The notes under the pieces are model-generated. The model was not told the origin of the DNA. It did not search any database and was given only the letters and a program-made list of their open reading frames with translations. The position numbers and the translations under genes are program-made. Source: Solirubrobacteraceae bacterium (lineage in GTDB: Bacteria; Actinomycetota; Thermoleophilia; Solirubrobacterales; Solirubrobacteraceae). Taken from it: 13,870 bases of DNA. The DNA is taken from contig JANJUA010000389.1 in assembly GCA_024710825.1 (NCBI GenBank), positions 1 through 13,870 on the forward strand. Direction: 5' to 3'. Below are positions 6,760 to 13,870 of the stretch, piece by piece (the first letter of the stretch is position 1; each line of letters opens with the position of its first letter).

Positions 6760-7635
6760 TCAGCCTCCGACGTGCAGGGTCCGGCTGCGCGCCAGCTCGG
6801 TCGCCCCGTCGCCCAGGGTCAGCAGCACCCGCGCCGGTACGTGCCCGCCGCGACGGCGCAGGACGAAGCGCGCCCGTGAGCGGTCGTCGAGGCGCGCCCG
6901 GCGCACCGGCCACCAGCCGAAGCGCTCGCGCAGGCGCAGCTGCAGCACCACGGTCATCCCCGGCGCGGGCGGGGAGACCACCGCCGTCAGCGCGTGCCCG
7001 CGGCGCGCGAGCGCCACCTCCCGGTCGACGACCGGCAGCAGCACCGCCGGGCTGGGTCCGGAGCCCGCCACCGCCCGCCAACGCGCCGTCGTCTCCGGCA
7101 CGACGTCGGCGCCGAACGTCCCGTCGGCCGCCACCGTCGCCTCCGCCACCGCGGCGAAGCCGTCCCCCGCGTCGGCCTCGATCGCGACCTCCGTCCCGGC
7201 CGGCAGCGCGGCCCGACCGCGCAGCGGGAACGGGCGCCCGGGCGCCGCATGGTCCGACGGGGCGTCCAGGAGCACGTCGTGGACGCTCACCTCACCACGC
7301 ATCCCGGGGTGCAGCGTGCAGAGGTACGGCACCGAGCCGACGGCGTCGAACCGGCGGGCGTAGACCCCATCGACGCCGATGCGGCCCGAGTCCCACGAGC
7401 CGTCCTGCGCCGTCACCGTGTGCGGCCGCACGCTCACGTTCGTCCACCGGACCGTGGCGCCCACCAGGGCGTCGACGTGCGCCGGCGCGAACGCGTCGAA
7501 GCCCACGTCGACCGGCACGGGCGCCGCGCTGGGCGGCTCCGGCGCGCCGTGCCCGTGCTGGGCCGCCGCCGACGGCACCGCGGCGACGAGCCCGGCGATC
7601 GCGGCGACCACGGCGACCGCACGGCGCCCGGTCAT
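6760..7635 (-). CDS. Secreted single-domain cupredoxin with Ig-like C-terminal region
   Basis: This 291-residue protein has a cleavable-looking signal peptide (residues 1-25, ending PSAAA). The mature N-terminus begins near QHGHG and is followed by a proline-rich spacer. Residues 42-120 form a plastocyanin-like domain with a full type-1 copper set: H72 in PHTV, C106, H109 and M112 in YLCTLHPGM. A role in extracytoplasmic electron transfer is expected. Residues 125-291 contain no copper motif and look like two beta-sandwich, Ig-like units of about 80 residues (roughly 125-205 and 206-291). No membrane anchor is visible. The ATG at 7635 overlaps the laccase stop by 4 bp (ATGA on the minus strand), so it is coupled to the laccase and is its most likely partner. 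The long same-frame extension upstream is antisense-like noise inside the laccase gene. Confidence 0.85.
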   Translation of the reverse strand: MTGRRAVAVVAAIAGLVAAVPSAAAQHGHGAPEPPSAAPVPVDVGFDAFAPAHVDALVGATVRWTNVSVRPHTVTAQDGSWDSGRIGVDGVYARRFDAVGSVPYLCTLHPGMRGEVSVHDVLLDAPSDHAAPGRPFPLRGRAALPAGTEVAIEADAGDGFAAVAEATVAADGTFGADVVPETTARWRAVAGSGPSPAVLLPVVDREVALARRGHALTAVVSPPAPGMTVVLQLRLRERFGWWPVRRARLDDRSRARFVLRRRGGHVPARVLLTLGDGATELARSRTLHVGG

Positions 7636-8564
7636 CGTCGCGTCACCCGGTAGATGCCGATCATCCCCTGCGCCATGTGCGACTCGACGTGGCAGTGGTA
7701 CAGCCACGTCCCCGGAGCCTGCTCGCGCCAACGCACCCGGAAGCTCTCCGCCGGCCCGACCGTGCGGGTGTCCTCGGGGACGCCGTTCGCGTCGCGCCAG
7801 CGGTGGCCGTGGACGTGGAAGGTGTGATGCTCGGAGCCCATCGCCATGACGTCCCACTGCACGAGCTCCCCCGGCCGCGCGTGGAAGACGGGCGTGTTGC
7901 CGACGAACGCGCGCCCGTCGATCGTCTGCAGGCCGCCCATCGCGGCGAAGACGACCTGATGCTCCCGGTCCGGCACCCGCTCGCGGCGCCCGAGGATCGA
8001 CAGCATCCCGTACATCCCTCCGGCGATCGAGGCGTCCATCGTGCGGGAGTGGTCGTGGTAGGGCCAGACGCCGGCCGAGTCGCGCCCCGCCGTCAGCCGG
8101 TAGGTCCAGCTCTCTCCGGGGCGGACGTCGCCGTCGTCGCCGGAGAAGCCCGGCAGGTAGGAGCCGTCGGAGCTCGGCCGGTAGCGCACGCCGTGGAAGT
8201 GCATGGAGTGCGGCCGCCCCGCCTCGTCGAGGTTCTTGAAGTGCACCCGGAGGCGGTCTCCGACGCGCGCCCGGATCAGCGGGCCGGGGATCAGGTCGTG
8301 GTTGTCCGTGCCCCGGGGGCCGTTGCGCGCGGGGCGGCGCCAGCCCCGCGTGTAACGGCGGTAGACCACCGTCGGCAGCACCGTCGAGCCGGGCGGGTGG
8401 CGCACCCCGGAGATCGCGTCGCGCTGGTTGGGCACGAGGTTCCAGGTGGTCGGCACCGCCGCCACCCACACGTGGCGGACCGCGCCGGAGGTGGGCGGCG
8501 GCGCCGCCGCCGCGTACGCCGCCACCACCGCGCATGCGGCCACGAGCGTGGCCGCACGTCTCAC
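7632..8564 (-). CDS. Two-domain multicopper oxidase, SLAC-like small laccase
   Basis: This 310-residue secreted enzyme has a signal peptide in about residues 1-25 (MRRAATLVAACAVVAAYAAA). Domain 1 carries HSMHFHG (H122, H124) and WPYHDHS (H170, H172). Domain 2 carries HTFHVHGH (H247, H250, H252) and YHCHVESHMAQGM (H290, C291, H292, H296, M301). Domain 1 has Asp where a type-1 cysteine would be, so the only type-1 copper is in domain 2. That pattern and the length match the Streptomyces small laccase SLAC group, which forms homotrimers with trinuclear clusters at the interfaces. The activity should be one-electron oxidation of phenols, metals or a protein donor, with oxygen reduced to water. 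GTG at 8564 is chosen because it overlaps the upstream stop as GTGA and gives a clean signal peptide; an earlier GTG at 8606 would add 14 residues and overlap the previous gene by 46 bp. Confidence 0.9.
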   Translation of the reverse strand: MRRAATLVAACAVVAAYAAAAPPPTSGAVRHVWVAAVPTTWNLVPNQRDAISGVRHPPGSTVLPTVVYRRYTRGWRRPARNGPRGTDNHDLIPGPLIRARVGDRLRVHFKNLDEAGRPHSMHFHGVRYRPSSDGSYLPGFSGDDGDVRPGESWTYRLTAGRDSAGVWPYHDHSRTMDASIAGGMYGMLSILGRRERVPDREHQVVFAAMGGLQTIDGRAFVGNTPVFHARPGELVQWDVMAMGSEHHTFHVHGHRWRDANGVPEDTRTVGPAESFRVRWREQAPGTWLYHCHVESHMAQGMIGIYRVTRR

Positions 8565-9640
8565 CGAACGACGACTTCCCCGCGCATGAACGGGTGCACG
8601 AGGCACCAGTACGTGAAGGTGCCGGTCTCCGGGAACTGCACCGTCGCGTCAGCCCCGAACGGGGTCTCGTCGCCGCGGTCGAGCACGCCGGTGTTGAAGA
8701 ACCCGTTGCCGTGCGTCGTCGCCGTCACCAGGCTCGGCGTGCCCGGCGCGTCGCTGGGGTACAGCGCGAGCGGGCTGACGACCGGCTGCTCGAACGAGGC
8801 CGCCAGCGCGCCGAGGTAGGAGGTGGGCTCCGACGCGGGGTTCCCCGGCCCGAAGGTCGCCGTGTGCACCTCGTAGGAGCCGCGCGTCATGCGGAACGTC
8901 ACCGACGAGCCGCGCGAGACGGTGATCGTCGCCGGCACCATGGCAAGGCGCTCGACGCCGCCCGGGCCCGCGACGCCCAGATCGACCGTGCCGGCGGGCG
9001 GCTCGGCGTCGGCGATGCGGCGCGTGACCCGCATGGCGGCGTCGACCTGCCGGTCGACCCTCCGCGCGTCCGCGCGCCGCGACGGGACGTGGCGGCCCTT
9101 CGGCACCACGCGGACCGTCGCGCGCATGCCCGGATGCACGTCGCAGAGCACGGTGTAGGTCCCGGCCCGGTCGAACCGCACGACGAACGGCCGCAGCCGC
9201 TCGCCCAGCGGCAGGCCGCTGTTGACCCGCTCCGCGCCCGTCGTCCGGACGGTCTTGCCGAAGTTCGGCTGCGCCAGCTCCGGGTTGAAGCCGAGCTCCG
9301 GCTGGCCGTTGAACCAGAACGGCGCGTCAGCCGCGTCGGTCGCCCCGGCGACCTGCTGACCGGTGGGCGCCAGCAGCGGCAGCCCGCCCTCGCCGCGGGC
9401 GGGCACGTCGGCGTTGTGGAAGCCCTGCGGAACGAACGCGACCTTGTCCCCCACGCGGACGGTCACCTTGTTCGGGAAGAACGCGTTGACGTCGGTCTGG
9501 TAGCGCTCCTGGAACGACTGCGCCCGGTCGGCCGGGATGCCCATCGTCACGACCTTGGTGGCTGCCCCGGCTGCTGCCGGGAGGACGAGTGCGGCGACAA
9601 GGGCACCGGCGACCGCCGACACCCGCGGGAGAACGCTCAC
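8561..9640 (-). CDS. Secreted protein with two tandem cupredoxin domains
   Basis: This 359-residue protein opens the copper gene set. It has a classic signal peptide (residues 1-26, ending AAAGA). Two blue-copper sites are complete: H75, C166, H169 and M172 (LCDVHPGM) in the first domain; H259, C346, H349 and M352 (WCLVHPFM) in the second. Each domain has a long insertion of about 85-90 residues between the first His and the Cys, and both insertions contain a matching asparagine-rich turn (NSGL near 140, NTGV near 316), which points to internal duplication. A charged linker with many arginines (about 181-212) joins them. An extracytoplasmic electron-transfer role is likely, with two copper centres per chain; pairing with the downstream laccase is inferred from the operon. 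GTG at 9640 is supported by AAGGAG 6 nt upstream. The stop overlaps the laccase start (GTGA). Confidence 0.87.
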   Translation of the reverse strand: MSVLPRVSAVAGALVAALVLPAAAGAATKVVTMGIPADRAQSFQERYQTDVNAFFPNKVTVRVGDKVAFVPQGFHNADVPARGEGGLPLLAPTGQQVAGATDAADAPFWFNGQPELGFNPELAQPNFGKTVRTTGAERVNSGLPLGERLRPFVVRFDRAGTYTVLCDVHPGMRATVRVVPKGRHVPSRRADARRVDRQVDAAMRVTRRIADAEPPAGTVDLGVAGPGGVERLAMVPATITVSRGSSVTFRMTRGSYEVHTATFGPGNPASEPTSYLGALAASFEQPVVSPLALYPSDAPGTPSLVTATTHGNGFFNTGVLDRGDETPFGADATVQFPETGTFTYWCLVHPFMRGEVVVR

Positions 9641-9646
9641 GGGACG

Positions 9647-9652
9647 CTCCTT
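9647..9652 (-). promoter_or_regulatory. Shine-Dalgarno sequence for the tandem cupredoxin gene
   Basis: AAGGAG on the minus strand lies 6 nt before the GTG at 9640. It fixes the start of the first gene of the copper set. Confidence 0.8.
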
Positions 9653-9686
9653 CTCAAGATGGTGCCCCTGCCTGGGGCCGCGGCCG

Positions 9687-9716
9687 AACGTACCGGGACG
9701 GCGGCGGCCGGGGCAA
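9687..9716 (-). promoter_or_regulatory. Candidate promoter of the copper/laccase operon
   Basis: On the minus strand TTGCCC (9716-9711) is separated by 18 bp from TACGTT (9692-9687), a weak sigma-70-type pair. Transcription would begin near 9680, giving a leader of about 40 nt that includes the strong ribosome binding site. The leader region also contains the palindrome GGCCGCGGCC (9676-9685) and the hairpin GCCCC-TGCCT-GGGGC (9664-9678), either of which could act in regulation or be a by-product of high GC. Confidence 0.3.
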
Positions 9717-9740
9717 GGGTGAGTTTCCTACCCCGTCCCG
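9694..9740. repeat. Spaced 7-bp inverted repeat in the divergent promoter region
   Basis: CGGGACG at 9694-9700 and CGTCCCG at 9734-9740 are perfect inverted copies with 33 bp between them. They flank the candidate -35 of the copper operon and are about 40 bp centre to centre. They could be operator half-sites or chance in a GC-rich region. I could not match them to a known copper-regulator box. Confidence 0.3.
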
Positions 9741-9746
9741 CCCGGC

Positions 9747-9775
9747 TTGCGCCGCCGGGTGCAGCGCGCCATGAT
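9747..9775 (+). promoter_or_regulatory. Candidate promoter of the cox operon
   Basis: TTGCGC (9747-9752) and CATGAT (9770-9775) are 17 bp apart and lie 29-57 bp upstream of the coxS ATG. Both boxes are poor matches to consensus, so this is only a positional suggestion. The rest of the 9641-9803 gap shows no other gene. Confidence 0.22.
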
Positions 9776-9789
9776 GGATCGACGTCCAC

Positions 9790-9799
9790 GGAGGAGGAG
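9790..9799 (+). promoter_or_regulatory. Shine-Dalgarno sequence deciding the coxS start
   Basis: GGAGGAGGAG lies 4 nt or more before the ATG at 9804, depending on which GGAGG is used. It supports that start over in-frame TTG and ATG codons further upstream (from 9747), which would add an arginine-rich tail absent from the family. Confidence 0.8.
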
Positions 9800-9803
9800 C
9801 GGC

Positions 9804-10354
<551 letters not shown>

Positions 10355-10358
<4 letters not shown>

Positions 10359-12730
10359 GCGGCGCATCGGACTCCAACGGGCAGCCCTGGGTCGGCCGGC
10401 GGCTGCGGCGCAAGGAGGACCCGCCGCTCATCACCGGCCGCGGGCGCTACACCGACGACCACTCCCTGCCGGGCATGCTGTTCGCGGCGATCGTCCGCTC
10501 GCCCGAGGCGCATGCGCGGGTCGTGTCGATCGACGCCTCCGCGGCCAAGCAGCGACCCGGCGTGCACGCGGTGCTGACCGGCGAGGATCTGCGGCTCGAG
10601 TCCCCGTTGCCCTGCGCCTGGGTGCCGCCGGGGGTCGAGATGAACGTCCCCGACCACTGGCCGCTGGCGCGCGGGGAGGTCAACCACGTCGGCGACCCGG
10701 TGGCGGTCGTCGTCGGCCAGGACCGCTACGCGGTCGTCGACGCGGCCGAGGACGTCTTCGTCGAGTACGACCCGCTGCCGGTCGTGGTCGACCCGCAGGA
10801 GGCGCTTCGCGACGGCGCGCCGCTCGTCCACGAGCAGTTCGGCACCAACCGCGTCCACCGGTGGTCGCTGGGCGCCGACGACGTCGAGCAGGTGCTCGAG
10901 CGCTCCGACGTCGTGATCGAGCGGCGGATCGTCAACCACCGCACCTCCGGCGCGCCGATCGAGCCGCGCGCCGTCCTCGCGGACTACCGCAGCGGCGAGC
11001 TCACGGTCACCACCTCGACCCAGGTGCCGCACTTCGTGCGCCTGTTCCTGGCGCTGATGCTCGGCATGAGCGAGGAGCGCATCCGGGTCATCGCCCCCGA
11101 CGTGGGCGGCGGGTTCGGCGCCAAGCTCCAGATGTACGGGGAGGAGGCGCTGTGCGCCGCCGTGGCGCGGCACCTCAACCGCCCGGTGAAGTGGGTCGAG
11201 ACCCGCTCCGAGCACATGATGGTCAGCCACCACGGGCGCGACCAGGTCGCGACCGTGAGGATGGGCGCCACCCGCGACGGCCGGCTCACCGGCGTCCACA
11301 TCCAGCTCGTCGCCGACCTCGGCGCGTACCTCATGCTGCTCACGCCGCTGATCCCCACGCTCGGGGCGTTCGTGATGACCGGCTGCTACGAGTGGGAGAG
11401 CGCCCGGGTCGACATCACCGGCGTCTTCACCAACAAGGTGGCGACGGACGCCATCCGCGGCGCCGGCCGGCCCGAGGCGACGCACATGCTCGAGGTGACG
11501 ATGGACCAGCTCGCGGCCGAGCTCGGCCTCGACCCCCTCGAGCTGCGCCGGCGCAACTTCATCCCCAAGGAGCGCTTCCCCGCCGAGACGGCGCTCGGCA
11601 TGGTCTACGACTCCGGCGACTACCACGGCACGCTGGCGCGGCTGCTGGAGCACATCGACCCGGCGGAGGTCCGCCGCGAGGCCGAGGGCCTGCGGGCCCG
11701 CGGCGTCTATCGCGGCATCGGGTTCTCGACCTACACCGAGATCTGCGGCCTGGCGCCGTCGCGGATCGCGGGGCCGGCGGGCGTCGGGGTGCAGGCGGGG
11801 CTGTGGGAGTCCGCGCTCGTGCGCGTGCACGTCAGCGGCGCCGTGACGGTCTACTCGGGCACGTCCCCGCACGGGCAGGGGCTCGACACGAGCTTCGCCC
11901 AGATCGTCGCGGACCGGTTGGGCATCTCGCCCCAGCAGGTCGAGGTCATGCATGGCGACACGGCCACCGGCCCTCAGGGGCTGGGGACCTACGGCTCGCG
12001 CTCGCTGAGCGTCGGCGGCGAGGCGATCGTCAAGGCGACCGAGCGGGTGATCGACAAGGCGCGGCGGATCGTCGCGCACCGGCTGGAGGCCGCGCCCGAG
12101 GACGTCGAGCTGCGCGAGGGGCGCTTCTCGATCGCCGGCTCGCCCGACCGTGGCATGACGCTCGCGGAGATCGCCGGCGAGGCCTACGTCGTCGACAACA
12201 TGCCGGCCGGATTCGAGCCCGGGCTCGAGGCGACCGCGTTCTACGACCCCGAGAACTTCGTGTTCCCGTTCGGGGCGCACGCGGCGGTCGTCGACGTCGA
12301 CGTCGAGACCGGCAAGGTCGACGTGGTGCGCTACGTCGCGGTCGACGACTGCGGCCCGGCCATCAACCCGATGCTCATCGACGGCCAGGTGCACGGCGGC
12401 ATCGCGCACGCGATCGGCCAAGCGCTCTACGAGCGCATCCACTACGACGACGAGGGACAGCTCGTGACGGGGACGTTCGTCGACTATGCGCTGCCGAGCG
12501 CGGCGGAGCTGCCGTCGTTCGAGACCGACCGAACGGAGACGCCGTCGACGACGACGTCGATGGGCGTCAAGGGCGTCGGCGAGGCGGGCACGATCGCCGC
12601 GTCGCCGGCGGTCGTCAACGCGGTGGTCGACGCGTTGCGGCCGCTCGGCATCGAGTTCCTCAACATGCCGCTCTCGCCCCAGCGGGTGTGGGAGGCCGTC
12701 CAGCAGGCCCAGGAGGGGGTGCGGGCATGA
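10355..12730 (+). CDS. coxL: Large molybdopterin-binding subunit, form II CoxL-like
   Basis: This 791-residue catalytic subunit belongs to the xanthine oxidase/aerobic CO dehydrogenase family. The N-terminus ([20 protein letters not shown]) is typical of CoxL. Cofactor-binding motifs include DVGGGFGAK (249-257) and [15 protein letters not shown], and the catalytic glutamate is E743 in GVGEAG. The active-site loop at residues 366-372 reads AIRGAGR. True CO dehydrogenases (form I) have AYxCSFR, with the cysteine that carries the Mo-Cu bridge. The form II consensus is AYRGAGR, so this protein is form II with Tyr replaced by Ile. The substrate is therefore uncertain: it may be an organic molecule, with CO oxidation unlikely or slow. 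The start overlaps coxS and the stop overlaps coxM, both as ATGA. A same-frame extension back to 8534 is noise antisense to the cupredoxin gene. Confidence 0.93.
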
Positions 12731-13584
12731 TCCCGGCAGAGTTCGACTACACCGCGCCCGACACGCTCGACGCCGTCTTCGCGGCGCTGGCGGACGGCGG
12801 CGAGGACGCCAAGCTGCTGGCGGGCGGCCACTCGCTGCTGCCGCTGATGAAGCTGCGCCTCGCGTTCCCGAGCCTGCTGGTGGACCTGCGGCGGGTGCCC
12901 GGGCTGTCCGGCGTCACCCGCTCGAACGGCGACTTCCGCATCGGCGCGATGACCCCGCACGCGGTGCTCGAGCACACCGGGGAGCTGGGCCTCGTCGCGC
13001 GGGTGGCCGGCACGATCGCCGACCCGCAGGTGCGCCACCGGGGCACGATCGGCGGCTCGCTGGCCCACGGCGACCCGGCCTCGGACCTGCCGGCGGCCAT
13101 GCTCGTCACCGAGGCGCGGATGACCCTGCGCTCGGCCGGCGGCGCCGAGCGCACGGTGGCCGCCGACGACCTGTTCGTCGACTACCTCACGACGGCGGTC
13201 GGCGAGGGCGAGGTGATGACCGAGGTCGCCGTCCCGGCGCTCGACGGCTGGGGCTTCGGATACGCGAAGTTCAACCGTCGGGCCGAGGACTGGGCGATGG
13301 TCGCGGCCTGCGCGGTGGTGCAGGCACAGGACGGGGTCTGCCGCGACGTGCGCGTCGGGCTGACGAACATGGCGTCCAGGCCGCTGCGGGCCGAGGCGGT
13401 CGAGGACGCGCTGCGCGGCCAGCCGTTGGAGGCCGACGCGATCGCTCGCGCCGCCGAGCTGGCCGCCGAGGGCACCGACCCGCCGGGCGACCTCAACGCG
13501 ACCCCGGACTACAAGCGCCACCTGGCGCGGGTGATGACGCGGCGGGCGCTCGCCGAGGCTGCGGGCACGGAGCCGGGCCGCTAA
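12727..13584 (+). CDS. coxM: FAD-binding middle subunit, CoxM-like
   Basis: This 285-residue subunit matches CoxM length (about 285-290). The FAD-binding motifs of the family are AGGHSLLPLMKLRL (32-45) and TIGGSLAHGDPASDLPA (107-123). The C-terminal part (about 180-280) fits the CO dehydrogenase flavoprotein C-terminal domain. It takes electrons from the iron-sulfur subunit and passes them to a quinone or other acceptor. There is no signal peptide, as expected for a cytoplasmic or membrane-associated complex. The start overlaps the coxL stop (ATGA at 12727-12730) and the stop TAA is 4 bp before the MoxR gene, so all four genes appear to be one transcript. Confidence 0.93.
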   Translation: MIPAEFDYTAPDTLDAVFAALADGGEDAKLLAGGHSLLPLMKLRLAFPSLLVDLRRVPGLSGVTRSNGDFRIGAMTPHAVLEHTGELGLVARVAGTIADPQVRHRGTIGGSLAHGDPASDLPAAMLVTEARMTLRSAGGAERTVAADDLFVDYLTTAVGEGEVMTEVAVPALDGWGFGYAKFNRRAEDWAMVAACAVVQAQDGVCRDVRVGLTNMASRPLRAEAVEDALRGQPLEADAIARAAELAAEGTDPPGDLNATPDYKRHLARVMTRRALAEAAGTEPGR

Positions 13585-13588
13585 CGAG

Positions 13589-13870
13589 ATGGAGAGCGTC
13601 GAGGCGGTCGAGGCGGCGCTCGCGGGCGAGGCCTACCTGGCGGACCGGCCGCTCGCGGTCGCCGTGTTCCTGGCCGCGACGCTCCAGCAGCCGCTGCTGC
13701 TGGAGGGCGAGGCGGGCGTCGGCAAGACGGAGGTCGCGCGGGCGCTGGCCGCAGCCACCGGATCACGGCTGATCCGGCTGCAGTGCCACGAGGGCATCGA
13801 CCTGCACCACGCGCTCTACGACTGGGACTACCCGCGCCAGCTGCTGGCGCTGCGCGCGGCCGGCGAAGGA
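13589..13870 (+). CDS. coxD: MoxR-type AAA+ ATPase, CoxD-like, partial (C-terminus beyond right edge)
   Basis: The first 94 residues are visible and remain open to the window end. Walker A is GEAGVGKT at residues 40-47, preceded by PLLLEG and followed by a helix and the RLQCHEGID segment, all typical of MoxR AAA+ ATPases. In cox clusters this position is held by CoxD, a chaperone-like ATPase needed for maturation of the metal centre (in form I enzymes, formation of the Mo-S-Cu cluster). For a form II enzyme the equivalent role is inferred. The ATG at 13589 has no strong ribosome binding site and lies 4 bp after the coxM stop, suggesting coupling. VWA-domain CoxE and other accessory genes would be expected further right but cannot be seen. 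Confidence 0.85.
   Translation, partial: MESVEAVEAALAGEAYLADRPLAVAVFLAATLQQPLLLEGEAGVGKTEVARALAAATGSRLIRLQCHEGIDLHHALYDWDYPRQLLALRAAGEG

Noticed and set aside
9713..9740. Extracytoplasmic-sigma-type promoter (GGAAAC and CGTC) for the copper operon
   Set aside because: The two elements are 22 bp apart on the minus strand, too far for the usual spacing of about 16-18 bp.

Overview
The window looks like chromosomal DNA from a very GC-rich actinobacterium. GTG and ATG starts are mixed, genes are tightly packed, and neighbouring genes often share 4-bp ATGA or GTGA stop/start overlaps. The protein set (form II CO-dehydrogenase-like coxSLM-moxR, a small two-domain laccase with cupredoxins, a holin-like/phosphodiesterase fusion, a CsbD protein) would fit a soil Thermoleophilia/Solirubrobacterales-type bacterium. 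That placement is inference from gene content and base composition, not a phylogenetic result. No tRNA, rRNA, CRISPR array, insertion sequence or phage module was seen. There is no gene-free stretch above 300 bases; the longest gap is 9641-9803.

Layout. (1) 1-699, minus: the start and first 233 residues of a YihY/BrkB-family membrane protein that runs off the left edge. (2) 721-5891, plus: a metallo-beta-lactamase-fold hydrolase, a holin-like membrane domain fused to an NPP-type phosphatase, an unrecognised 80-residue protein, and a SNF2/SMARCAL1-like helicase with a HARP-like N-terminus. The first two and the last two are coupled by 4-bp overlaps. (3) 5901-9640, minus, transcribed from high to low coordinates: a tandem two-cupredoxin protein, a SLAC-like two-domain laccase, a single cupredoxin with an Ig-like tail, a rhomboid protease and a CsbD-like protein. 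The first three overlap by 4 bp, carry secretion signals and together hold four complete type-1 copper sites plus one trinuclear copper cluster. (4) 9804-13870, plus: coxS, coxL and coxM in form II order, then a MoxR ATPase (coxD-like) cut by the right edge.

Working together. The copper genes plausibly make an extracytoplasmic redox set in which cupredoxins pass electrons to or from the laccase. The cox genes encode the iron-sulfur, molybdenum and FAD subunits of a cytoplasmic hydroxylase plus a maturation ATPase. These two modules diverge from a 163-bp intergenic region at 9641-9803 that must carry both promoters. The candidates most worth following up are the copper cassette, the small protein paired with the HARP-type helicase, and the membrane-anchored phosphatase whose catalytic domain is predicted to face the cytoplasm.
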